From Terrabacter aerolatus (GTDB lineage Bacteria > Actinomycetota > Actinomycetes > Actinomycetales > Dermatophilaceae): a DNA stretch of 64,000 nt. Under the pieces are notes generated by a model. That model worked only from the letters and a program-made list of their open reading frames with translations, had not been told where the DNA came from and ran no database searches. The stretch lies in contig NZ_BJYX01000004.1 of the NCBI RefSeq assembly GCF_007991735.1, forward strand, positions 1-64,000, given 5' to 3'. Below are positions 53,889 to 62,977 of this stretch, piece by piece (the stretch's first letter is position 1; each line of letters opens with the position of its first letter). The position numbers and the translations under genes were made by a program.

Positions 53889-56588
53889 TCACGTCATCCG
53901 TCGGCGGCCCGGATCCTTGCGCACGAGAGCCGGCCGGACGACGACCTCGGCGCCGAGCACGTCGACGCCCCCGGTCCAGGCGTTGACCGGGTTGAGCTCG
54001 ACCGACGACAGCTCCGGGTGGTCGTCGGCCAGCACGGAGAGCCGGGCGATGAGGTCGGCGAGAGCTGCTCGGTGCACCGGCGCCGCGCCACGGTGCCCGC
54101 TGAGCAGCGGCGCGGCCTTGACCCCGTCGATGAGGTCCGTGACGTCGACGTCGGTGAGGGGCGGGATGCGGTGGGCGACGTCCCCGAGCAGCTCGGTCGG
54201 CGGTCCGGCGACGGAGAAGCTGACGACGGGGCCGAAGAGCGGGTCCTCACTCGCGCGGATGACGCAGGAGACACCGGGCACGGCCATGCGCTGCACGACG
54301 AAGCGGTCGGCGCCCAGCGGCCCCAGGCGCTGGGTGAGCGAGGCGTACGCGTCGCGCACCGCCTCGGCGTCGACGAGGTCGCCGCGCACACCGACGAGAC
54401 CCGGCTGGTGGCGCACGACGGGCGAGGTGGACTTGAGGATGACGGGGAAGGTCAGCTCCGTGCCGGCGGCGACGGCGGCGTCGACGCCCGAGACCTCCAC
54501 CGCGGGCCACACGCGTATGCCGTAGGCCCCGAGCAGCTCGCGGGCCTCCTCTCGCGTCAGCGCCCGCCCGTCGGGGCTGTCCGCGAGGAAGCCGTCGATG
54601 AGCGCCTCGGCCCGGAGCCGGTCGATGCCCACGGGCGCCACCTGGGTGCCACGGTCGCGCTGGCGCCACATGGCATACCTCGTGACCGCGTTGAGCGCGC
54701 GGATGCCGTCCTCGGGCATCGAGTAGGCGGGCACCGACCGACGCACGCCGTCCTGCTCGTAGGACAGGTCGTCGCCGACCCCACGCATACCGAGGAACGT
54801 TGCGACACAGGGCTTCTCGTGATCGGCGACGATGTTGCGAACCGCTTGGTGCACCTCCTCGTCCTGCGTGACGAGCGGCGGGATGAACGCCGCCACGACG
54901 CTGTCGACCTCCGGGTCGGCGAAGGCGGCGTCCAGCGCCGCCGCGAACTCCTCGGCCGACGCCTGGGGCGGCAGCGACACCGGCCCGTGGGTGACCCGGA
55001 GGCCCCAGCTGACGCAGGCGCTCGCGCTCAGCGCCCCGAGGGCGTCGGAGTTGCCGACGATGGCGACGCGGTCGCCCTTGGGCAACGGCTGGTGCAGCGT
55101 CAGCTGCGCGACGTCGAAGAGCTGGTGCACGTTCTCGACCCGGATGACGCCGGCCTGGCGCAGGAGGGCGTCGAAGGCCTGTGGCGGCACGTTGGTGACG
55201 CGAGTGCGGTGGCCGGGAGGCGCGGCGAAGCTCGAGACGCCCGAGCTGACGACGACGACCGGCTTGACCGCGGCGAGCGCCCGCGCGATGCGCGAGAACT
55301 TGCGGGGGTTGCCCATCGACTCGAGGTAGAGCCCGACCGTGTCGGTCTCAGGGTCGTCGATCCAGTACTGCATGAGGTCGTTGCCCGACACGTCGACGCG
55401 GTTGCCGGCCGAGGCGAAGACGGAGATCCCGAGGCCGCGTCGGGCCGCCGAGGCGAGCACGGCCACGCCGAGCGCGCCGCTCTGCGCGAAGAGGCCCAGG
55501 CGCCCCGACTCGGGGATGACCGAGGCGAGGGTCGCGTTGAGCCGCACCGACGGGTCGTTGTTGATGAGGCCGAAGCTGTTGGGCCCGACGATGCGCATGC
55601 CCGCCCGGCGCACCCGGCGGCGCAGCTTCTCCTGCAGGCGGATCCCCTCCTCGCCGGCCTCGGCGAAGCCCGCCGACAGCACCAGGAGGGCCTTGACCCC
55701 GGCCTTGCCGCAGTCCTTGACGACCTCGATGGCCTGCGCGGCGGGGACGACGACGACGGCGAGGTCGACGGGCTGCGGCACGTCGTGGATGGTCGGGTAG
55801 GCCGTCAGCCCCTGGATCCGGTCGGCCACCCGGTGGATGGGGTAGAGCTCGCCCTGGAAGCCCGCCGCGAGGATGTTGCGCATGACGAGGGCGCCGATGG
55901 ACTCCTCACGGCGGCTCGCGCCGATGACGGCGACCCGCTCGGGGAAGAGGATCGTGTGCATGCTCCGCGCCTCGGCGCGGTGCTCGCGCGAGAGCTGGAC
56001 CGCCTTGCTCTGCTCGGTGGGCGAGATGTCGAAGGACACCTCGACGACGCCGTCCTCGATGTGGTGGGTGACCTCGTAGCCCGCCTCCTTGAAGACGGTG
56101 AGCATCTTGCGGTTCTGCGGGAGGACCTCGGCCACGAACCGGTTGATGCCCATCTCCTGGGCGATGGCCGCCAGGTGCTCGAGCATGACCGACCCGATGC
56201 CCTTGCCCTGGTAGTGGTCCGAGATGTTGAAGGCGACCTCGGCCGACCTGGGGTCGATGCGGTCGTAGCGGCCGATCCCGATGATCTCGCTGTCGAGGGT
56301 CGCCACGAGCGCCACCCGGTCGTGGTGGTCGACGTGCGTGAACCGGTGGATGTCGCGGTCGCTCAGCTCGCGCAGCGGCGCGAAGAAGCGGAGGTAGATC
56401 GACTCGGCGGACTGCAGGCTGTGGAAGTGCCGGATGCCCTCCGCGTCCTCGGGGGTGATGGGGCGCACGTGGGCGACCGTGCCGTCGCGCAGGACGACAT
56501 CGGCCTCCCACTCGACCGGGGCCCCGGTGGCCCGCGCCGAGATCCGCTGGGTCACACCGGTGTCGTCGTCGAGCTCGCCACCCTCCAT
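53889..56588 (-). CDS. GNAT acetyltransferase fused to an acyl-CoA synthetase (NDP-forming)-like protein
   Basis: An 899-residue fusion. Residues about 30-190 are a GNAT acetyltransferase ('HVRPITPEDAEGIRHFHSLQ', acetyl-CoA loop 'HYQGKGIGSVMLEHL'). Then comes a CoA-binding domain ('VAVIGASRREESIGALVMRN'), a succinyl-CoA-ligase-like domain ('GLFAQSGALGVAVL') and a C-terminal ATP-grasp domain (about 690-890). This composition is that of Pat-type protein lysine acetyltransferases, which inactivate acyl-CoA synthetases, but the GNAT domain is N-terminal as in actinobacterial forms rather than C-terminal as in Salmonella Pat. Whether the synthetase half is active cannot be judged here. Confidence 0.88.
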   Translation of the reverse strand: MEGGELDDDTGVTQRISARATGAPVEWEADVVLRDGTVAHVRPITPEDAEGIRHFHSLQSAESIYLRFFAPLRELSDRDIHRFTHVDHHDRVALVATLDSEIIGIGRYDRIDPRSAEVAFNISDHYQGKGIGSVMLEHLAAIAQEMGINRFVAEVLPQNRKMLTVFKEAGYEVTHHIEDGVVEVSFDISPTEQSKAVQLSREHRAEARSMHTILFPERVAVIGASRREESIGALVMRNILAAGFQGELYPIHRVADRIQGLTAYPTIHDVPQPVDLAVVVVPAAQAIEVVKDCGKAGVKALLVLSAGFAEAGEEGIRLQEKLRRRVRRAGMRIVGPNSFGLINNDPSVRLNATLASVIPESGRLGLFAQSGALGVAVLASAARRGLGISVFASAGNRVDVSGNDLMQYWIDDPETDTVGLYLESMGNPRKFSRIARALAAVKPVVVVSSGVSSFAAPPGHRTRVTNVPPQAFDALLRQAGVIRVENVHQLFDVAQLTLHQPLPKGDRVAIVGNSDALGALSASACVSWGLRVTHGPVSLPPQASAEEFAAALDAAFADPEVDSVVAAFIPPLVTQDEEVHQAVRNIVADHEKPCVATFLGMRGVGDDLSYEQDGVRRSVPAYSMPEDGIRALNAVTRYAMWRQRDRGTQVAPVGIDRLRAEALIDGFLADSPDGRALTREEARELLGAYGIRVWPAVEVSGVDAAVAAGTELTFPVILKSTSPVVRHQPGLVGVRGDLVDAEAVRDAYASLTQRLGPLGADRFVVQRMAVPGVSCVIRASEDPLFGPVVSFSVAGPPTELLGDVAHRIPPLTDVDVTDLIDGVKAAPLLSGHRGAAPVHRAALADLIARLSVLADDHPELSSVELNPVNAWTGGVDVLGAEVVVRPALVRKDPGRRRMT

Positions 56589-56643
56589 GGGGTCATCGTG
56601 TCACGCCGGGCTCCGCGACCCCGGGAGATGGGAGTCTGGTCGC

Positions 56644-57264
56644 ATGGAGTTCACCGAGGTCGTCCGCTCCCGACGCATGGTCCGCCGCTACGACCCCGAC
56701 CGGCCGGTTGCCCGTGACGTGGTGCAGCGCTGCCTCGCCAACGCGGTCCGCTCCCCCAGTGCCGGGTTCAGCCAGGGCTGGGACTTCCTCGTGCTCACGA
56801 CGCCGGAGGAGCGCGAGGCCTTCTGGGCGGCCACGACGGAACCGGGCGCCGCGAGCGATGCGTGGCTCGACGGCATACGTGCTGCCCCCGTGCTCGTCGT
56901 GTGCCTCTCGCACAAGGACGCCTACCTCGACCGGTACGCGGCGCCCGACAAGGGCTGGACCGACCGGGACGAGGCGCGCTGGCCGGTCCCCTACTGGGAC
57001 GTCGACACCGGCATGGCCTCGCTCCTCATCCTGCTGACCGCCACCGACGAGGGGCTGGGGAGCCTCTTCTTCGGGGTGCCCCCGGAGCGCCACGACGCCG
57101 TCCGCGCCGCCTTCGACGTCCCCGCGAGCCGCACGATCGTCGGGGTCGTGTCGCTGGGGTATGCCGTCCCGGGACCCAGGAGCCCGAGCCTGCGCCGGCA
57201 CCGGCGCACCGGTGACGAGGTGGCCCACTGGGGCCGTTTCGGCGTGGCAGGTGAGAAGGCGTGA
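56644..57264 (+). CDS. Nitroreductase family protein
   Basis: A 206-residue FMN-dependent nitroreductase-family enzyme. The start 'FTEVVRSRRMVRRYDPDRPV' and 'ANAVRSPSAGFSQGWDFLVL' are the FMN-binding signatures; 'GMASLLILLTATDEGLGSLF' follows. It would reduce nitro or quinone compounds, or an F420/FMN-linked substrate, with NAD(P)H. GAGTCT ends 6 bases before the ATG and no ribosome-binding site is seen. Confidence 0.87.
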   Translation: MEFTEVVRSRRMVRRYDPDRPVARDVVQRCLANAVRSPSAGFSQGWDFLVLTTPEEREAFWAATTEPGAASDAWLDGIRAAPVLVVCLSHKDAYLDRYAAPDKGWTDRDEARWPVPYWDVDTGMASLLILLTATDEGLGSLFFGVPPERHDAVRAAFDVPASRTIVGVVSLGYAVPGPRSPSLRRHRRTGDEVAHWGRFGVAGEKA

Positions 57265-57320
57265 GCCGCCTGCGCGAAGATGGGGTGTTCACCCGCTAGC
57301 GGCAAGGAGCACCACCCGGC

Positions 57321-59864
57321 ATGGCCCGTGGAAAGACCCCCCCGCCTCCACCGGAGGACTTCGAGGAGAAGATCGTCGGCATCGACGTCGAGGAGGAGAT
57401 GCAGAACGCCTTCCTCGAGTACTCCTACAGCGTCATCTACAGCCGGGCGCTGCCCGACGCCCGGGACGGGCTCAAGCCCGTCCAGCGCCGGATCCTCTAC
57501 GGCGCCAACGAGCTGGGCCTGCGTCCCGACCGCGGGCACGTCAAGAGCCAGCGCGTGGTCGGCGAGGTGATGGGCAAGTACCACCCGCACGGCGACCAGG
57601 CGATCTACGACGCCCTCGTGCGCATGGCCCAGCCCTTCACCCTGCGCCTGCCCCTCGTCGACGGCCACGGCAACTTCGGCTCCCTCGACGACGGCCCGGC
57701 CGCGGCGAGGTACACCGAGGCACGGATGGCCAGCGCCGCCCTGCTCATGGTGGCCGGGCTCGACGAGGACACCGTCGACTTCGTCCCCAACTACGACGAC
57801 ACCCAGCTGCAACCGGGCGTGCTGCCCGCGGCATACCCCAACCTGCTCGTCAACGGCGCGGCCGGCATCGCCGTCGGCATGGCCACGAACATGCCCCCGC
57901 ACAACCTCGTCGAGGTCATCGGCGCCGCGCGGCACCTCATCGCCAACCCGACGTGCTCGCTCGAGGACCTCATGAAGTTCGTCCCGGGGCCCGACCTGCC
58001 CTGCGGCGGCAAGATCGTCGGGCTCGAGGGCATCCGCGACGCCTACCTCACCGGCCGGGGCAGCTTCCGCACCCGGGCCACGGCCCGCATCGAGTCGATC
58101 ACCCCGCGCCGCAAGGGCATCATCGTCACCGAGCTGCCCTACCTCGTCGGGCCCGAGAAGGTCATCGACAAGGTCAAGGACCTCGTCCAGGGCAAGAAGC
58201 TGCAGGGCATCGCCGACCTCAAGGACCTCTCCGACCGCGCCCACGGCCTGCGGCTCGTCATCGAGATCAAGAACGGCTTCAACCCCGACGCCGTGCTCGA
58301 GCAGCTGTACAAGCTGACGCCGATGGAGGAGAACTTCGGCATCAACAACGTCGCCCTCGTCGAGGGCCAGCCGCGCACCATGGGCCTCAAGCAGCTGCTC
58401 CAGGTCTACGTCGACTTCCGCACCGACGTCGTGCGCCGCCGCACCGCCCACCGGCTCGCCAAGCGCGAGGAGCGCCTGCACCTCGTCGAGGGCCTGCTCA
58501 TCGCCATCGTCGACATCGACGAGGTCATCCAGGTCATCCGCGGCTCCGACGACGCCGGCACGGCCCGCGCACGGCTCATGGAGGTCTTCGACCTCTCTGA
58601 GGCGCAGGCGACCTACATCCTCGACCTCCAGCTGCGCCGCCTCACGAAGTTCTCCCGCATCGAGCTCGAGAACGAGAAGAGCGAGCTCGAGCGCGCCATC
58701 GAGGAGCTGCGGGCCCTGCTCGACAACGAGAAGCTGCTGCTCAAGCTCGTGTCGACCGAGCTCGCCGACGTCGCCAAGGCGCACGGCACGCCGCGACGCA
58801 CCGTGCTGCTCGAGAGCTCGGGCGCCAACGCGACCGCGACGTCCGCCTCACCGCTCGAGATCGCCGACGACCCGTGCTGGGTGCTGCTCAGCTCGACCGG
58901 GCTGCTGGCTCGCACCGGCACCGCCGAGCCGGTCACCGCCGAGGGATCCCGCTCGAAGCACGACGTCGTCATCGGCTCGGTGCGCACGACGGCGCGGGGT
59001 GAGTTCGGCCTCGTCACGAGCGCCGGCCGGATGGTGCGGCTCTCGGCGCTCGACCTGCCGACGCTCCCGCCCACGAACGGGGCGCCCAGCCTCTCGGGAG
59101 GCGCGCCGCTCGCGGCCTACGTCGACCTGGGCAAGGGCGAGGAACCGGTGACCATCGTGCCCATCGGCGCGGACGCGCCCGTCTTCGCCCTCGGCACGGC
59201 CGCCGGCGTCGTCAAGCGCGTCACCTCCGAGGCCCCGAAGAGCAACGACTGGGACGTCATCAGCCTCAAGGACGGCGACCGCGTCGTCGGGGCGGCCGTC
59301 GCCGACCGCGAGGACCTCGACCTCGTCTTCGTGACCAGCGACGCCCAGCTGCTGCGTTTCGCCGCGAGGTCCGTGCGCCCGCAGGGCCGCTCGGCCGGCG
59401 GCATGGCCGGCATCAAGCTCGCGCCCGGTGCACGGGTGGTGTTCTTCGGAGTCGCCGACCCCTCGCGTGACGGTGTGGTCGTCACGTCCTCCGGCTCGTC
59501 GGGTGCCCTGCCGGGCACCGAGGGCGGCTCCCTCAAGGTGACGCCGTATGCCGAGTACCCGGCCAAGGGTCGCGCCACCGGAGGCGTCCGCTGCCACCGC
59601 TTCCTCCGCGGTGAGGACACGCTCGTCCTCGCCTTCGCCGGCAACCAGCCGGCGAGGGCGGCGGCCGCCAACGGGGTCGCCATCGAGCTGCCACCAGCGG
59701 ACGGTCGACGTGACGGGTCCGGTGTGGCGACCACCGCCGTCATCGCCCACGTGGCCGGCCCGCCTGCCGACGGCCAGCAGTCGACGGCCTCCGCGCCCGA
59801 CGTCGAGACCGGCGTCAGCGGCCCCGGGCCGGTCGACGACAGCCCGGAAGGCGGTCCCGCGTGA
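57321..59864 (+). CDS. parC: DNA topoisomerase IV (type IIA) subunit A
   Basis: An 847-residue GyrA/ParC-family protein. The breakage-reunion domain has 'RALPDARDGLKPVQRRILYG', 'GKYHPHGDQAIYDALVRMAQ' and the catalytic Tyr131 in 'AARYTEARM'; 'NLLVNGAAGIAVGMATNMPP' follows. The C-terminal beta-propeller repeats occupy about 510-810. At the quinolone-contact position (Ser83 of E. coli GyrA) there is Gln93. I call it the ParC-type second enzyme of actinobacteria rather than gyrase because no gyrB neighbour or GyrA-box pattern is seen; gyrA remains possible. The ATG follows AAGGAG. Confidence 0.85.
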   Translation: MARGKTPPPPPEDFEEKIVGIDVEEEMQNAFLEYSYSVIYSRALPDARDGLKPVQRRILYGANELGLRPDRGHVKSQRVVGEVMGKYHPHGDQAIYDALVRMAQPFTLRLPLVDGHGNFGSLDDGPAAARYTEARMASAALLMVAGLDEDTVDFVPNYDDTQLQPGVLPAAYPNLLVNGAAGIAVGMATNMPPHNLVEVIGAARHLIANPTCSLEDLMKFVPGPDLPCGGKIVGLEGIRDAYLTGRGSFRTRATARIESITPRRKGIIVTELPYLVGPEKVIDKVKDLVQGKKLQGIADLKDLSDRAHGLRLVIEIKNGFNPDAVLEQLYKLTPMEENFGINNVALVEGQPRTMGLKQLLQVYVDFRTDVVRRRTAHRLAKREERLHLVEGLLIAIVDIDEVIQVIRGSDDAGTARARLMEVFDLSEAQATYILDLQLRRLTKFSRIELENEKSELERAIEELRALLDNEKLLLKLVSTELADVAKAHGTPRRTVLLESSGANATATSASPLEIADDPCWVLLSSTGLLARTGTAEPVTAEGSRSKHDVVIGSVRTTARGEFGLVTSAGRMVRLSALDLPTLPPTNGAPSLSGGAPLAAYVDLGKGEEPVTIVPIGADAPVFALGTAAGVVKRVTSEAPKSNDWDVISLKDGDRVVGAAVADREDLDLVFVTSDAQLLRFAARSVRPQGRSAGGMAGIKLAPGARVVFFGVADPSRDGVVVTSSGSSGALPGTEGGSLKVTPYAEYPAKGRATGGVRCHRFLRGEDTLVLAFAGNQPARAAAANGVAIELPPADGRRDGSGVATTAVIAHVAGPPADGQQSTASAPDVETGVSGPGPVDDSPEGGPA

Positions 59865-61111
59865 GCACGTCGGGCGGCGGCGGCAAGGCCGCTCGACGAG
59901 CCGCGGCCGCGGCCGGAGCGGCCGCCTCGGCGACGGTGGCGTCGGTCGTCGACGCCGTGACGGGTGCCGTGAGCGCCACCATGACCAGCACGGGGAGTGA
60001 TGGCTCGGCTTCCGAGGCCTCGGCCGACAGGTCCACCGCAGAGGGCATCGTCGGGAGCACCGACGTGACGGCTGACGTGACGGCTGACGAGAGCACGGCG
60101 GAAACGGCCCGCGAGGTGGCGGCCGCAGGACCCGAGCACGCCGAGCATCCGGCCACGACCGGCTACGGCACCCCGGCATCCGGTGCCTGCTCGGTCCAGT
60201 GGGATCACGACGGCACGAGTGCCTACGGCACCGCGGCCACCGCGACGTTCTTCGTCATCGTCGAGCAGTCCGGGCCATGGGGTCGCGACGCGGCTCGTGA
60301 GTCCCATCTCGACCGCGAGCTCGGGGCCGAGCTCGACGCCCGGACGAGCCGGGCCGGTGGTCGCTTCATGCTGATGCGCCGTCCCGGAGGGCATCCGGCC
60401 CACGAGGGTCCCCGCACCGTCCTCGTGGCCCACGCCGGCGCCCGGCCCGAGGACGCCTGGCTCCTCACGGCCGAGGTCGACGAGGTCGGGGACCTGCTCG
60501 GGCTCGACTGGGGAGCCCTCTCCCGGGGTAGCCGTTCCCTCGTGCAGGCTTCGCTGCTCGGCTCGCGTCCCGGCCCGGCGACGCTCCTGGTCTGCACGAA
60601 CGGCCGCCGCGACGTGTGCTGCGCCGTCCGCGGGCGACCGCTGGCCGCGCATGCTGCCCGCCTCGCCCCGGGGCGTGCGTGGGAGGTGTCGCACACGGGC
60701 GGCCACCGCTTCGCCCCGACCGCGGTCCTGCTCCCGTGGGGCCAGACGCTCGCCCGCGTCGACGAACGGGCGTCGGAGTGGGTGCTCTCCGCGAGCGAGA
60801 CGGGTCATCTGCCGGCCGAGCTGCTCGGGCCGCTGCACGACCGGGGGCGCTCCGGTGTGCCCGCCGCCTCCCAGTGCGCCGAGTCGCACGTCCGCGCGGA
60901 GATCGGGGAGACCCGGCTCGCTGCGCTGTGGGCCGACCTCCCGGAGCAGGGCGAGGACGGCTGGGAGGTCATCGTCACGCACGCGGACGGGCGGCGGTGG
61001 CGGGTCGGCGTCTCGCGCGAGCCGGTCGGTCACCAGCGGCCCGAGTCCTGCGGGAAGAAGGCCATCGAGGTCCTCGAGCACCGGGCCACGATCCTCGAGG
61101 CGTGGTTCTAG
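59861..61111 (+). CDS. Sucrase/ferredoxin-like family protein with Ala-rich N-terminal extension
   Basis: A 416-residue protein. Residues about 108-415 match the sucrase/ferredoxin-like (thioredoxin-like ferredoxin) family: 'VIVEQSGPWGRDAARESHLD', 'LLVCTNGRRDVCCAVRGRPL', 'VSHTGGHRFAPTAVLLPWG' and a C-terminal 'ESCGKK'. The cysteines at CTNGRRDVCC suggest a [2Fe-2S] site. The first about 105 residues are Ala/Ser/Thr-rich low complexity and not typical of the family, so an internal start is possible; the GTG at 59861 is favoured by the 4-base overlap with the parC stop. Function is unknown. Confidence 0.8.
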   Translation: MSTSGGGGKAARRAAAAAGAAASATVASVVDAVTGAVSATMTSTGSDGSASEASADRSTAEGIVGSTDVTADVTADESTAETAREVAAAGPEHAEHPATTGYGTPASGACSVQWDHDGTSAYGTAATATFFVIVEQSGPWGRDAARESHLDRELGAELDARTSRAGGRFMLMRRPGGHPAHEGPRTVLVAHAGARPEDAWLLTAEVDEVGDLLGLDWGALSRGSRSLVQASLLGSRPGPATLLVCTNGRRDVCCAVRGRPLAAHAARLAPGRAWEVSHTGGHRFAPTAVLLPWGQTLARVDERASEWVLSASETGHLPAELLGPLHDRGRSGVPAASQCAESHVRAEIGETRLAALWADLPEQGEDGWEVIVTHADGRRWRVGVSREPVGHQRPESCGKKAIEVLEHRATILEAWF

Positions 61112-61130
61112 GACGTGAGCGGGGCGCCGG

Positions 61131-61970
61131 TCACCACGGCTTCGGGACGGTCTGCGAGCTGTCACCGGGGACCGTGCCGTCGGTGCCCTGCTGCTGTTGC
61201 TCCTGGTTGCGCTCGATGGTGTTCTGGCGCTGCTGCTCCTTGAGGTAGTCCTGCTGCTCCTGGCTCGGGGTGTTGCCCGGGTCCGGCGTCGGGTCCGCCG
61301 GCTGGCTGGGCTGCGCCTGCGGTGCACTCGGCTGGGGCTGGCCCTGGGGCGGCGCATCGGCGTTCTTCTGCTCCATACGCTGCTGCGCCTGCTGCAGCTG
61401 CTGGCCGGTCCGGCCGCCCTCGGGGGCGTCGCACAGCGGCGGCCGTTCCTTGGTGATCGTGATGCCCTTGTCGTAGTACTGCTTCCACTCGTCGGTGCGC
61501 TCGCGCGCCTTCGCCGCGTCGCCCAGGGCCTCGTAGGTCAGCCCGAGGTTGACCCGCACCTTGCAGTCGTCGATGCCGCCCTTGGGGACCTGCGCGAAGG
61601 CCTGCTCGAACCACGGGCGGGCGAGCTCGAAGTGCCCCGAGAGCACGTGCGCGTCACCGATGGCGAAGGGCGATCGGAACTGCTCGACGACGTTGACCCA
61701 GCCCTGGCGTTCGCCCCAGACGAGGGTCCGCGGCTCGTCGCCGGCGGTGTAAGCGTCCAGGGTCTGAGCATGCACGAGGTTGAGGGAGACCAGGCGCGCC
61801 GCGACGAGGACGAGCAGGACGACGACCGGCGCCGACGCCAGGAGCAGCCGTCTCCGCCGCCGGCGCAGGTGAGGGGGCAGGGGACGCCGGCCGCCCAACC
61901 CCAGCCGTCGGCGGACGCCCGCCTCCGGAACCGGCTCCGCGCGATCGATGCGGTCCTCGAGCAGGGTCAT
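61131..61970 (-). CDS. TPR-like membrane protein of the VWA operon
   Basis: A 279-residue protein: a basic cytosolic N-terminus ('RRRRRRLLL'), one transmembrane helix (about 44-62), a tetratricopeptide-like helical region ('HFELARPWFEQAFAQVPKGG', 'VNLGLTYEALGDAAKARER') and a Gln/Pro-rich disordered tail. It is the last gene of the VWA operon and overlaps the upstream VWA gene by 4 bases. Such genes recall the BatC-type partner in aerotolerance (Bat) operons; function is unproven. Confidence 0.75.
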   Translation of the reverse strand: MTLLEDRIDRAEPVPEAGVRRRLGLGGRRPLPPHLRRRRRRLLLASAPVVVLLVLVAARLVSLNLVHAQTLDAYTAGDEPRTLVWGERQGWVNVVEQFRSPFAIGDAHVLSGHFELARPWFEQAFAQVPKGGIDDCKVRVNLGLTYEALGDAAKARERTDEWKQYYDKGITITKERPPLCDAPEGGRTGQQLQQAQQRMEQKNADAPPQGQPQPSAPQAQPSQPADPTPDPGNTPSQEQQDYLKEQQRQNTIERNQEQQQQGTDGTVPGDSSQTVPKPW

Positions 61971-62977
61971 GGGCGCATCTCCCTGCGACGACGGGTCTGC
62001 ACCAGCGCGGTGACGCCGGCGCCGAGCTCCCAGGCGGCGATCCCCGCCACCCCGATGAGCAGCGGCCAGTACAGCTCGCGGCGGGCCATGACCTTCTGCC
62101 TCTCGATCTGCTCGCTCGTGCCGAACTTCTCGAGGTCGATGCCGTCGACGACAGGGCCGATGCCGTCGCCGGCGGCGCGGTGGACGTAGGTCAGTCCGAG
62201 CTGGTCCCCGATGGAGCGCAACGTGGCCTCGCTGACGACCGACCGGGCGTCCTCCCCGGTGGCGGGGTCCTTGATGTAGTCGTTCGTCGTGTCGAACCGC
62301 GACCGCGTGGCCTTCATCCGGCCTCCTTCGGTCGTGCCGTAGCCGAGCACCGCGCCACCGTTGACGAGCCGCTTGTCGATGTCGAAGGGCGCCGGCGGCT
62401 CGGAGGCTGTCTGCTCCCCGTCGCCGAAGTAGAAGACGACGCGACCACGCTCAGGGGTGCGCTGGTCGGCCTGCTCGAGGAGCGCCTTGAGGCGGTCGTT
62501 GGCCTCGCTGACCGACGTGCCGCGCGAGACCTCGTAGGACTCGGGCAGCAGGGTCTCGACGGCCGCGTCGAGGGCCGTGGTGTCGGTCGTCAGCGGTAGG
62601 CGTACCCGCGCCGCCTGGTCGAACGTCACGACCGAGTAGCGGGCGCCGGGCAGGGCCGCGGCGATCGCCGAGATGTCGGACGAGACCCCCTCGATCCGCG
62701 GACGGGCGTCGCCGTAGTCCTCGGCGATGATGCTGCTCGTCGTGTCGACGACGAAGTAGACGTTGAGGTTGGCGGCCGTCGTGTCGACCTGCTCCCCCGG
62801 CACGGCCGGCCGGAACGCGGCGGTCCCGAGCAGCAGCACCGCGACGGTCAGGCGCCAGTGCGTGGCCCGCGACTCGTCGGGAAGCGACCGGGACGAGGGA
62901 TTCCACCAGACAGCAGCGAGGGCCGCGACCACGACGACGAGCAGGACGGGCCAGGGCGCCACGGGGAGCAGGCTCAC
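61967..62977 (-). CDS. VWA domain membrane protein (second of pair)
   Basis: A 336-residue protein with two N-terminal hydrophobic helices ('VLLVVVVAALAAVWW', 'TVAVLLLGTAAF'), a von Willebrand A domain (about 70-270) and a C-terminal transmembrane helix. The MIDAS motif is 'VVDTTSSI', that is DxTxS rather than the usual DxSxS. It is translationally coupled to both neighbours by 4-base overlaps. It is likely a BatB-like component of a MoxR-associated complex. Confidence 0.8.
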   Translation of the reverse strand: MSLLPVAPWPVLLVVVVAALAAVWWNPSSRSLPDESRATHWRLTVAVLLLGTAAFRPAVPGEQVDTTAANLNVYFVVDTTSSIIAEDYGDARPRIEGVSSDISAIAAALPGARYSVVTFDQAARVRLPLTTDTTALDAAVETLLPESYEVSRGTSVSEANDRLKALLEQADQRTPERGRVVFYFGDGEQTASEPPAPFDIDKRLVNGGAVLGYGTTEGGRMKATRSRFDTTNDYIKDPATGEDARSVVSEATLRSIGDQLGLTYVHRAAGDGIGPVVDGIDLEKFGTSEQIERQKVMARRELYWPLLIGVAGIAAWELGAGVTALVQTRRRREMRP

